Below are positions 1 to 12,996 of a stretch of DNA of 64,000 nt, piece by piece. The stretch is from contig OU342819.1 of assembly GCA_910591455.2 (NCBI GenBank), positions 18,277,262 through 18,341,261 of the forward strand, read 5' to 3'. Under the pieces are notes generated by a model, which worked only from the letters and a program-made list of their open reading frames with translations, had not been told where the DNA came from and made no database searches. Both the position numbers and the translations under genes were made by a program. This DNA is from Pholis gunnellus. Its lineage: Eukaryota; Chordata; Actinopteri; Perciformes; Pholidae. Each line of letters opens with the position of its first letter. Position 1 is the stretch's first letter.

Positions 1-569
1 TTTGTGTTTGGAAATCTATCCGTTCAAGCAGCTAACGGATACACGGAAAAATATGTTATAGCGGTTCATTCACTGGAGTTCTTCTGTTGAAATTATGGAC
101 ACAGTTGCAATTATAGTTTTCACTGTAGAATTCTATTTTCCCAGTGTGACCAGCTCTACAATTCAATATTGTATCGACAAGAAAGACTTATTTCCCAATG
201 GCCATTCACTGAAATGATCTGGAGCTAACGCTAACTTAATTAGCTCGCTAACTACAGTTGATAAACTCAGCGAGCCATTTCAGCCGTCAAAATAGACCGA
301 TGTCGTCTAGAAATGAAAAGCTGCTTTTGCCTACCTCTGTCTGAAATCAAGGATTCAATGTTTTAAAGATAACAACAAATCTAAAGTGGTAAATCTGTTG
401 CTGTCGTCACTCTAAACTGGATATGTGCCGTGTCAGATTGGAAAGCTTGACAGGCATAGCAACAATGATTTAGGTTTGAAATCCTGAGATCAGATACCAG
501 AAGGGTCTTTCTGCTTTGTGCGAATTCAAGGACCATTAAATGCAAATGTTTGCCGAATGAGAACTCTAC
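1..569. other. fam135b intron, left edge
   Basis: This is downstream intron of fam135b on the minus strand. I see no further exon, repeat or regulatory motif that I can support. Confidence 0.5.
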
Positions 570-743
570 CTGATTAGCGGCTGATGTAAGGCAACCAGTG
601 AAGCATGTATGGAGACAGAAATGACGGACAAGTGGAAGTAGTCAAACATGACTGGGACGTGGTGGTGGAGGCCTCTCCGTGGGTGGAAGTGGAGGCTGAG
701 GGTCCGACTGCTGATCAAGGGGACAGTCGCTATCTCTGCAAGC
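570..743 (-). CDS. fam135b: fam135b coding exon (most 3' one in window)
   Basis: A 174-nt exon. The acceptor reads TTCCTCAG before base 743 and the donor GTAGAG starts at base 569. It encodes 57 residues including LISSRTLSLHFHPRRG, VMFDYFHLSVISV and HASLVALHQPLI, the most strongly conserved stretch of the family seen here. It ends with two bases of a split codon, so the next exon lies left of the window. Confidence 0.92.
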
Positions 744-3700
744 CTGAGGAATGGGAAGAGAGGGACAAATGTTACACTCGCACACAAATGACAAATGTTT
801 TTTGCATACAATTAAAAAGGGGTAATCTGCAGAATTCTTGTTTTGGGTATTTTCCCCATCTTTAGTGCCCCCTCCAGTCCAACACGTCTGACAATACACA
901 GCAACTAAATATTAGTTGGTAAAACTAACCAATATGTAAAGACAAATATAACAAAATACAAATCAGTTAATCTATATTACAATGCTGATTGTATTGCATA
1001 TACTAAAAGTGAATGGTTTTATCTTTTTCTTCTGAGCCCAAAGAGTCTGTTCCTCAAAGAAGCAGCTCTTTGCCTTTTGCCAGACTCTTTAAAAGATGTC
1101 TGAGAACGAGTAATGCTGCTCTCCAATAATCTCACATTATTATTAAGGACCTGTAGCCTATATTGACCCTGCAGCTATGAAAGAAAGAGTCGGAGAGAAA
1201 GAGTCTGAATCTTGACTGGAATTGTAATGGAGACCTAGTAGACAGACTCTTTCTACAGACTCCAAAAAAGCAGCTAGTGTTAATGCTATAACACAAGGGG
1301 CTCTATAACTCCTGTCCTGTTTAGCATTGACAAGTACTATACTCACACAACTATGACAAAAACGCTGAATTAACAGTTCGAACACTAAAAACTTGACAAT
1401 ACTTATCACTAATATGCAGCTGCAGGCCAATGAAAAGGCAGTGTCCCAACAAAAATAGTGCCTTTTTGCCATATGCTTAAACAAACTTACCATTTAGTCT
1501 TCTATTTGTCCCAAGGAGACAGACAAATCACAATAATCGTGTATTGCTAGCACAGAAGTTGTGATCAGGTGCTTAAAGAGATGGCTACGAGCCAAAAGAC
1601 ATAATAGCCCGTATTCGTGCCTAGTTTGCATTCTCACTCTTGCATAAAAGCTGCACAAGGGAAAAGTGTAGTTTCCTCTCCCTCTCTCTCTCTCCCTCTG
1701 CACACAAACACATATTTCCAAATTGCTTTAAAACCTACTGTTGCTCATTGTCGGTGAAATGAAGGTCCAGCTTCAGCTGAAAGTCCACCTCACTTAAGGC
1801 TTCCTCCACCTGCAAAACATTAGAACAGTACGGCTGTTAATGCATGAACATTATCGGAACAAGGTGACATGGAGGGGGGATGACAAAATCATGAAAAGAA
1901 CACGTGGAAACATACTTAAATTGTCAAGTAACCTCATGAAAACGAGACAAGCACTGATCAAAAGATCATGTACCTCAAACGACCATATGGTGTGGTGTCA
2001 AACAACCAACCGGTCATTCCAAAATCTCCCACGTGTGGTACATTGGGGAGGGATCTGGTGACTGCGAAAGGCCGTAGCATATGATTCATACCATCTGTAT
2101 ACGCATCAAACAATCCAATGGGCCTTTGTAACCTGCACAGAAGCATCTGAAGTTTTTGTTTCTAAACTCTATACAACTATAGACAGTATGGTGTAGATGA
2201 ATACTGCTATTTGGCTTAGAACCTAACGTGAGCGGCCTTGTTTGCGATGCAGATTTAGTTCTTTTTAATGACGTTTTATGTTCTCTGTGTGATCTTCAAC
2301 CTGATGTAAGTTGAACAGAAATTGAATTGCTCTCATGATCAAAGAGCCATAGAATACCATGGTTTATGGAAATACAGAGCAGCTATTTGAATTTGAAAAA
2401 CAAAGTAGAAACATAAAGGGTATGAGCAAACTACAAAGGCGGTGCCATGAATGGAGTCTTTTGAAGATTGCACAACTGCGTCGCTAATTACAATAACGGC
2501 ACCGTTCTTCCTCTCGTTCTCCTTGCGTTTTGTTTTTTAAAAGTACACGCACACTGTACAGCAAACATACGAATCTTTGCAGTCTCTTCCTTTATCGATG
2601 CTCTGATTAATCAAGTGTACATGCGGGTGTCCACAGGGGGAAATGAGGGGCTATTTTTGTCTGTGCTATCTGCAGCTGTGAGCGGCAGATAACCTCCGGA
2701 AGGTTAATGAGTCGTGAGCCTTCGGGAGATATGCCTTTAAAGCTCCTCCGTCTCCACACCTCCACCTGGAAGTCTATAATGAAATCTTCTAAAATTAGGA
2801 TTGGGCAGTCATGTGAGACTGGAGCGGGGATCTTGCCACAGTAATCGAGGCATCCATACTGTAGACATGTCAGAGAGCAGCTGAGCGACGGTGCAGGGTA
2901 ATGTCATGGTTTGAGCTACGGCTATCATATGGATGATTAGCTACGAGCTGGGGGGCCATCTTAACTCCTCCACATCCCGGCCTCCAGACCGTCACAGCTG
3001 ATCAATTTGAGCTCCGGTGGCTCCCAAACAACATAAAACAGGCAGAGTGGCTTTTCGGGGTCGCGCCCATGGTGAAACCGTAAAGGACAGTACATCAATA
3101 ACTGTCTGGCAGGTTTACACGCCTGATCATTGCAACGGAACATGTGGAGCAGTCTGGGGGGCAAAGGCAATTTACATTTGTCTGGCAATTTAAAGCACAT
3201 TATTTCCAAGAGGCAAGTTGTTGACCTCAATAATCCTCATACTGTTTCTGTGTCTGGAATGGTTCGGGCTGAACTCTTTTCAAAAAGAAGATTAACTTTA
3301 TCTAAACTTTGTAGCTTTAGAGACAGAGCTGGAGAATTAATCCAATGTATTTTGGGTTGTTAGGGCCAGACTTATCCCTCTTGGGGCCCTAAACACTATT
3401 TTGTATTAAGGGGTAAAAACTCAAGCCAATCATTTTACCATTTTTCCAAAACCTCTGATATCTCTGGTTTAAAGTTAAAATTAAAATGCAACTGGATACG
3501 CCAGAGGAAGGATGGGCAGGTCCAGTCATTACAAGGGCCTTTACACCCACCATGTTAGTTATTCATGTTTCTTCCCTTCCAGGCTGGAGGGATTCACTGG
3601 TGTGAAAGTCTCAACAGCTGATCATCAATTTGCTTGTGTCTGTATTTGATACCGTTTCTGCCCTTTCCTAAGGGAAGGGCTATGCAGTGTTTGTGAGGCA

Positions 3701-4450
3701 CAACAATCAATAGCTTCAGTCTGGGGGGTCAGACTCTGAACCCCCGCTAGAAGCTTGAAAGATAAATCAGCGGGGCTGCAAGATGATTAACGGGACAGAG
3801 GAGAGACAAGAACTTGGTTTTTTTTCCTGGTAATCCTATATTTTCCAGACTTCTAAAATATTAAAAACCATGCCGAGGAAACATCACTCTTAGGTTGAAC
3901 ACAATCACTGTAGTTACACGTGTAAACTGAAAGAAAATTGAGGAGAATAGAAGCAAAATATTTACACGCACATGAACGTGACCCCAAGCGTTATTAATTA
4001 AGCCGCCTTCGTCAACAGCTGCATTGTGTAAAATAGATGTGTATCTGTTCTGCTAAATACGTAGCAATGTACAAGAGATTCAGCAAGCTTGCAACAATGG
4101 AAGACTCCTGATCAAAAGCGGTCACTTGCGGACATTTCACGCCACTTTTAGCAAATGACAGCGTTCTTACTCTTCCATTATTCAGCATGATTATATGACT
4201 TCTTCATAACAACGTTATGTTAGATTCCTGCTTTAATTAACATGCTTAAATCTCTGTGGTTTGTGTCAGATGGTAGTGGAGACCAACAGTGGATGATAAA
4301 GCCCATTAATTAATGGGCATTCAATTCAACTATCATACAGCTGTTTTTACTGTAATTATCTGTTTTGCACTTTACAGCGAGGCTACTGATGCTGGCAGCT
4401 ACTGATGCTGGCAGCCAAATGCCATTCCCCATTCTATCTTTCTCAACAGG

Positions 4451-4502
<52 letters not shown>

Positions 4503-7500
4503 AGAAAATGTCACCAGCATGACTCACCCTTTCTCCGTCTAATAGCAGATGGACTTTGAAGATCATACAGTCATTCACCGTAATCTCCTCATTCCTGTAA
4601 AGGATCTGAAAGATCCGGCTGAACACGGTGCCGTCGTGAACCCCCGCAGAGCTGAAGCTGCATTCTCCTGATGTGGGACACACCATCATGCACAATTAAC
4701 ACAAACGGCAATCAGTTTGTTGCTACAACAGTATCACTTGTTCACTGCAACCGTCGATTATGTCACAACATGCAGAGATTTTACAATACAAAACAAACGT
4801 GATTTTTTTTTGTTTGTATCTTCGTACCCTAACTTGTTTCTCTATTTAGGTTTCACTCATTCATATTATGTAATACGCAAAACTGTATGTGATATGATTT
4901 CACTGACATTGAAACGTTAAAAAAGGAAATACACTGCTTTTCATAAACCGAAATAAATGTAGGCCTTTCGTTTGGCAAATGCTTCCTCTGATGAATGCAG
5001 TGTGGGCTCAGATTTGTGAATATGTACCCAGATTGCATAATGAGGCGTGCGAATGTGTGACCCGACAATTTGCAAATGTTTACTGTGATTGCTGAGGGAT
5101 CTGAGCGTGTATATTCAGATCTGGAAATGTGCTAAGATTTGTGAATATGCTCACGATACTAACTCAATTCAATGTCCCTGCACCCTCAAGTCAGCTTCAA
5201 TTGAACAGATACTATCATTAAGAAGAGTCACTGAACCATCTAGACACCATAGCACCACATAGAACAAGTTATCACTGTTTGCATACTAAATGTCCGCGCA
5301 AACAAGAAAGTTGGCTGTTATCAAACATGCAGACATACACGTTCTATACATTGAACAATGATACATATAACCTATTATACACCTAACTGCTTGTGCATGG
5401 TCAGTCATGTCCCGTTCAGAGTCCTAGTAACCTGAACGTTTTGGGAAGTACACTCATTCCCTTTCTTGCTGGGAGTAGATGAGGTGGTGGATTCCAGTCT
5501 CAAATGCGTCTGTCAAATAAAAAAGCTACAGCCAGTTAACTTAGCTTAGCATAAAGCCCTGGAAGCAGGGGGAAACAGATGTGTGTTGCGATTGCCAACA
5601 TCTCCCGTGTTGCAGCCTGGCTCTCCTGCTTGTCCAGCTGCGAGCAGTGACACGTCTTTGAAATCCCCTGCTGAGGTTGTGTCTCTTTTTCAGTCTCGGT
5701 CTTACTCTCCCTCTCTCGGGCAGGCCTCCTCCCAGATAATGCTGCTATATTACTTGCAGCATACAGCAGCCCCAGCCAGGATGATGGATGTGTGGAAGCG
5801 TGACACAGCGAGTGTGTGACAGAGACAGCGGCAGCCCTCTGGGTATGAAGAATGTGACTTTGATATTATTGTTTTTCACATGTCTTCCTTGTGTGTGTGT
5901 GTTTGGGTTTCACACCCACTGTCTACAGACACACAAGTTTGGTGGATTAGAGACAGTAAAACTGCGCAGGAATTAACATAAATAATTGACCAGTGAAGGA
6001 CTCGTGATCTCCCCCCAGGTGCTCCTGCGCTGGGTGGCCCTTCAGTGTGGCCAAAGTGATTAAATCAATGAAGTGTAGCTGCTGCATTTTGCCCTTGCTA
6101 CTTTCACACACTCGCACATACTGTACTTCCTTTGAATGCCAGTTTGTTTTACGAGATTGATTAAACGTTAAATCATGTGCAAAGTGTGTCGAAGGGATGA
6201 GACCTTGACAGGAAAGCTGCAGTGCTGAGATCTCGGCTTTGACATTGATGGCAATGCTGTTGCATGGAAGGGGATAGCAGCACCTGAACTATATGAGGCA
6301 GTCCAATACAACAGCCATAGAAAAAATATATATCTGATCTATATATATATATATCTTGGCCTTGTGTATGGCACATTGGCTCAGCCCTCCTAACAGTTTT
6401 CAAAGTAAAAGCCCCCGCCTTTAAATTTCATGAAGATGTTTGAAAGGTGCCATCGATTGTTCTTCTCTCTAGTAGTCAGCAGAGGTCAAATGACCCTACT
6501 TGATTTATTACCTCAGTTAACATTTGAAACATGAGTTTATGGTCTCAGTTGCAAGTTTCATAGCAGATGTGTGATTGTCCATGAAACAGAAAGATGTTGT
6601 AACTCGACTTTACATTGTCCAATCTGCCCCACGTGTCTTGTGCTTGATAAGAGCCCAGACCTGAGAACATCTACATGCACATGTTGACTCATAGTCACAG
6701 CGTCACCTCTTGGCAACAGGAAGTCAACCCCATGTGACAAATATCATCTGATGAACATAACATTTACTGTGTGTGGTCTACACATATGCAGCATCATAAT
6801 GTATGATTAGTGTATCTTCTAGTGCCGTGGAAATATTTGCAATGTTTAATATTATGTCCCATTCATGTTTACAGTGAAATAGACCAAAAACAATACATCA
6901 AACCCACACAGTTCTGACATTTTATACCGCAGTTCTCACAGGTTTTGGGAAGTTATCACATCCCACACATTTAAAGCTGCTGAAATTCCCTCAAGCATTA
7001 GCCACAGTGAGTCTGTGCAGACAGTAATAAGCTTGCAGCCTCTGGTGCTCTACATCTGCTGCGTGTATGTGTGTCTGCTCGTCACTCCCTATCCTATAAA
7101 CCAAAAAAACACACAACTCTCAACGCAGGATTGCTCTTCATGATACTAATATGAGGAAGTATCTTAATCTCTTAGTCCGTGCGTAGGAGTCACCTTAAAC
7201 AACAATCCAACTCTCCCTGTTCACACTGGCCATGTTTCTGTGCGTGAATCAGAGTCATTAAATGCTTCAGATGAGTGTGTGGCAGGATCCTTCTCACACA
7301 ATGCATCTGGTCTGAGGGGCAAAGACAATTAAAATGTCAAGCTTACACTTTTACAGAGAACACAGTGAATGATGATTTCCTGTGTCTGTGTGTGTGTGAT
7401 AAATGTATTTCCTCTTGCTGACCGGAGAGCTGGCTGCTGCTGCATTGATGCTCATGGATTCGGTCTGTGAGGTGTACGTGACCTTGTGGAAGGAGCTGCA

Positions 7501-9407
7501 GAGGGGAGGGCTGCAGCCTTCCGATTACCATACGAATATGATGCTCCTGTAATGCACACATGCTGCAGTTTTCCTTATTTGCCAAATGTACTTTTGCCCT
7601 ATAGGAAAATATATGGATTGCAGTCGGTGGATTAGATCTAGGCTGCAATGCTTTGGAGCAGTTTTGGTATATGTGACCTTGTTTATAGAGTTGACAAACA
7701 GCGGAAGATAGGATTATAAAATCTGCAAGAGGATAGTGATAAATATTGTACATATAAATGTAGTGGAAGGTAAATCTGATTGAGTTACAATTTACCCAGG
7801 TTCAAGTCCTTAAGAAATAGTTAAACATTTTTGGAAAGGCTTATTTGCTTATTTCCGTGTGTGATATTAGAAGATCAATCTCAAGCTCACTTGTGTGCGT
7901 AAACTACAAAGCTGGCATGTTGAGCCTAGCTTAGCATAAAGATGCGCACAGGAAAATAGCTAGGTTTGCACTGTCCAATATGAAGAAATATGCCTATACC
8001 TCTAAAGCTCATTTATATAAGATGTATTGTGTTACAGTGTCACTCCACCTTTGCCGGTGGGCACTACAGATCATGAAACTCTACAAAACCACAATTTTAC
8101 ATTTCTGTTTATGTATGAAATTTAAAAAAAGACGTACAATGTCTTAATTAGACAACTTTTGACTAACATGTTGCCACATACAGTTGGGAGGTGTGTTTTT
8201 TCCACTGTCCACTGTTCCACCTGCTTCCAGTCTTCATGCTAAGCTAGGCTAAACATGCCCTGATTTCAGCACAAATCTAAACCTGCATTCATTGATTCTT
8301 TAGCAGCAAAAATAAAACTGCAACCACACCACTGGAACATTATCATCTTTATGGGGAACTTTTTAGTAAACTGTTCCTTTTTTTCACGTTGTCAATAAAA
8401 GATGAAGTTGATTAGTTTCTGCCCGGTCATGTATCGGGCCTCCTGATGAGTCCAATATTTATTCTGCTATCAGCTCTGTGTTGGTCTCCACCGACTTGCA
8501 ATGGAAAGAAATAACTCTTAGCAGTTAAATGTTCCGCTATGCTCACTGGCTACATGAGTTGTCTGGTAGTTTACTAATGGACCTTTTATTTAGACATAAA
8601 GTCCCTGTTGCATCAGAGCACAAAGAAAGCCAATTAGTTTATTTCATGAAATATTGAATTACTTAGGTTGCGTTTAGAAGAAGAGATAACGTTACAAAGT
8701 GTTTATTAAATACCTTTATGCTGGAGATTTGCTTGTGCTGCTGACTCACTCAAGGTTAGTTTCCTTCACATTAGGCTGGACAATTAAAAAAATCTGGTAA
8801 AATCAATAAATAAGAGTATATTAAGTTAACTGAAACCGGTTTGTTTGTTAATGTATTCCTGAACAGTTTTACCGAAGCCTCTTCCAGCTGGACTATGCTG
8901 TCCGTTCTATTCCTCACCTGTAATCATGTTAGTCTGCACCTTCAGGATATAGCACCCTAACAATAGACTACTCAGAGCAGGCTTGCTGAACTGCTATTTT
9001 TATCATTCCCATTGTAATCTATTAATATTTAGTCTATTTAGGATTCCTCTCCATCCGTTAACTAATGAGGCAATGGAAATTCCTGTCACTGTGTTTCTGG
9101 AGAAACACTAGAAATTACATAAATCACTAGCACATCTCAGACTGGGACACATCGCCTTCACGATCAGCCGTGTCCTTGCCAAACACACACACAAACACAC
9201 AGACCACACGTTGGTTCTGATGTGAAAACATTTAAACTGACGCGTTATCTCCCTTTACCTTAACCATAGGAGCTACATGCCTAAAACCAAAGTCTTATCC
9301 TCAATATAACCTGGAACTGGGCCTGAAATCATATCTATCCTAAATGTCCTCAAAAGAATAGTAGGCTATACTGTCAGGAATAGGTCCTCACAAGCACAGC
9401 CAGATCA

Positions 9408-9454
<47 letters not shown>

Positions 9455-12400
9455 CGCTCGAGTCATGACAAGCTAAAAATAGCCGCTATTACAGCAAATC
9501 AGTATTGCCAGTGAAACGGCTTTCTGCATTGCCAGAGATCCAGATTTTAACGCTCTGGTACGTTCAGAAGCGCTGCGTCACAACCTGTGAATACAAAGGA
9601 GGGCACAACAAGTGAGGAATATTTCATGATGGAAACCCTCCGCAAGTAGTTGTATTTAGGAATGAATGTATGTAGAATGCACAGAGCATGAAGTGAAGTG
9701 CTGTTTATGTTCCCATTTATCTTGTTGGTTGCATGTTTTGTCACTGGTTGTGTACAGTATTTTAATTAAGAAACGAACCTTTGCAAATGAGATTTAGTTG
9801 CGTGTAAATATTATTGCCACAAATGTACGTATACTTATATGTTATTCATTTTCTTTGAGGAACAGCATTTTAAGATTAGCCGTTCTATCGTGTTTTATGT
9901 TGCACTGAAAACACGCTGCGTTTAGCCTGTTCTGTCATTTTCTTAAGTCTTAAATCCCTCGTTGAAAGACAAAAGGAAAATCTTCCTCTTAGCACAGAAA
10001 TTCCAATAGAGTTGTATTTGTTTTACAAACTGCAAATATCTTGAGACGGCACAGGAACAAAATCAAGACCACACACTATTTATCAAGAAAATAACTCTGG
10101 GTTTAAAACCTGAAATTCAATTACGTTTGAAACAATGACAAAAAATAGTCTTGCCAACATTTTGGTTTTGGAAGATATGAGAGACGCAAGATTTTCTGCA
10201 GTGAGTCAGTCAGTCTTAACCCAAAGACATGTCAAATGTCTTAACTGAGACAAGCCATACAATTCCCAGACACCAGACAATGGCATAAACACAGCTTCAC
10301 TTACTGCTCACAGTTAATTGTCAAGCAATCTCTTCGGTTATTTTTTTTATTCTTGGCTTTTACCCACAATAAATATGAATTGGTGCATTTCAAGGTAAAT
10401 TCATTACAGCTCAATAAGCAGATGTTGAAATATGTGGTTGTTTTATTATTTTCTTCTGTCATCTGTGGATTGCCCTGTTTTAAGAAAAGCCTCAGTCATG
10501 TCTAATTGAAGTTCTTTTGATTCCACAGATCTAAAAAAACACAGCCAAGATATGAAGGCACGAATCTGTGAGATTACTACAATCCAGAGAAGGTAGAAAA
10601 TGTCAATATTCCACATACTTTAAAATGACGCTCACTAGTTCCATGAGCCGGATAAGAGCACTCCCTGTGCTACCGTGTACTTTAACACAGAACACAGTGT
10701 TCAAAACAACTGTTTTCACACACACACTTCAAAGACAAGCATAGACAACACTGTGTGTGTAATAATGCAGACGTGAACTGTGGTCATGAAAAGATCTCCT
10801 GTGTCAAGTGAGGTTTTCTCACACTCAGTCCCCTTTGGATATGGATCACTGTGGCTGTTCAAACAGGATCTTAACTTAAGTTAAGCTAGCTTGTCAACAA
10901 GTCTTCTTGTTTTTTTTGCCTTTATGACTTGTACACAACTGTTTACATAAACACTTCTTGTTGGAAAGTCAATAAAGAAATTCAAAACAACGACTATTTG
11001 ACTCAAAATGACGCAAAAAGACAATAAATAACCACAAGAAGACGCAAAACAACCTCAATAAAATGCAAAAATATGCTAAACTAGCACAAAAAAACACAAA
11101 ATGACTGCAACAAGATAAAAAAATGGCCACAAAGAGATGCAAAATGACAAGAAAGAGACACAAAATAACTACAAAGAGACACAAAACGACTGCAAAAAGA
11201 TGAAAATGTCCACAAAGGCAGAAAAAAAAAAATACAAACAGGGCAGCAAAGTTTGATGACTGAAAACTAATACAAGAAATTGAGATCGTATCTGCAGATA
11301 AGAATAAGGATAGAGTAGTCTGACTGGTAAAATCTATGTGATACCTCGTAATGTAGTGTGTGAGTGTGTGTGATGTAAACGTCACTTCCCCTCACAGTAC
11401 CTGTATTGTCTTGTGTTGTCACTATCAACCTGTGGGGCACTCGAGGTGAGACCTTCAGCCCGGCACGTACCTGGTAGAACCTGTGAGAGAGGATACAAAC
11501 ACAACAGTCAGCCTAACACTGCACTAAATAAATGTACATACTGATGTCTCAGTAAACAGTGTTCATGTCTCATAGCATGGCAAAAGAAAGGGAAAAGGTC
11601 ACTTGAGTCCAGTTTTCTAATAGCAGGGTATTTACACTCAATGCTATTTAACAAATATTTAACATTTCAGGTTGAAGATGAGTCACCTGCTGTGGGTGGG
11701 GACGTCTCACTGATGGATTGAATGTGTGCCAGTGGGCTCGTGTTCCAGTGAATTCATTCTCAGGCTCAGAGGCTTGACTTAGAAAATGTTGAACTAGTAT
11801 TTCTTAAAATATTACACATTTAAACTTAAAGCCTATTGTTTTCAGATATGCTTTACATGTGAAAAGGTGCATTCTGATTCATAACTGAGGGAATAAATCT
11901 ATTTGTTGTCTCGTTCAAATGTAAAACGTGTCTCCAGACGGAATACAGGATGCTCTGTATTAGTTTGTTGCACTTATTGTATTCACGCTAGTTTGTTTCT
12001 GCACTGTACTTTTGCTCTGGTTTATGCTCTTAGATGCTCGTTTAAAAAAGGAGATGCACTTATGACTTCTGGTGACTCGCAGTTCTCTGGAATACCTAAA
12101 TACACTGATTGTAAGTCGCTTTGGATAAAAGCTAAATGGCTGTAATGTGATGTAAATGCTCTGTTTTATGTAAAGAAATGTAAAACGTGCAGCTTTCAAG
12201 CTTCAAAAGTACTCGTCGTGTCATGGACCACAATCTAACGATGTCGTGTTAAACAAAATCAGCCCTGAATTGTACAAATGTTTTATTTAATTATTAAAGG
12301 ATTATGGGCAAAATGGTTATTAATAATGGAAAAGACATAATAATGTACCGCTATTTAAAAGCTGTAAGGTATTGTATCAGATGTTGTTAGAATTCTACAG

Positions 12401-12959
12401 TGCTAGCAAACACTTGAAGATGAGACAAAAATGTATTGATCCCAGGAAATGATGTTATTACAGCTTCAGAAGTAATTCTATTCATAAGAAAAACAGAGCA
12501 GTGAAATGAAAAACAGAATAGAACGGTCTCACTGGCTTGTAAAAGGATTATTTACGTGGCAGGCCAGGCAGCGATGGCAAACATGTCTTTGAAAAGGTCA
12601 CTTTGACAGTTTAAGTCAAAGCAGCTTCGTGTAAAAAGCACATCTCAGCTCTCCGGGGACACATTGGCGATCCGAGAGACCGGAGCGTGGCTGTGAACAC
12701 AGTCATCACGTCGGCGTGTTAGTGACAGCGCCCCTTAAAGATGGAAGCTTGACGGAGAGGAGCACGGCAAAGGGTTTGAAGGTTGATAGATAAATATGTG
12801 GTGTTTATGGATCAAAATAGGTCAACTCAGTGGTCTGTAACTGCTCAGAAACTAATCCGCAAACCTCTTAAAGCGGAGGGTTTATAGACTTGTGTGCTAA
12901 ATGTTGAATTTTCAATAAACTATTATTTACGTTAGAAGAAACAGATCTCAAATACTCTT

Positions 12960-12996
<37 letters not shown>

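Larger units (their letters stand above)
1810..4527. other. fam135b intron with a perfect palindrome and CA repeat
   Basis: No coding exon recognised. The intron holds an 18-bp perfect palindrome at 4301-4318 centred on TTAATTAA and the (GT)24 tract at 4453-4500. The stretch 2470-4330 is of ordinary, non-repetitive composition and could hide conserved regulatory sequence, but I cannot test conservation. Confidence 0.4.
4668..11429. other. fam135b intron(s), repeat-bearing; one short exon unlocated
   Basis: Alignment to FAM135B predicts a coding exon of roughly 29 nt (phase 1 in, G out) somewhere here, encoding about nine residues after PHR. I could not place it. Recognisable contents are two copies of a TTAGCTTAGCATAAAG repeat (about 5430-5585 and 7800-8320), a (CA)n tract at 9411-9453 and the 11-kb minisatellite. 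Confidence 0.45.

Noticed and set aside
10969..11385. Minus-strand frame of 138 codons rich in Phe, Leu and Cys
   Set aside because: It is the translation of the CACAAAA-type minisatellite.
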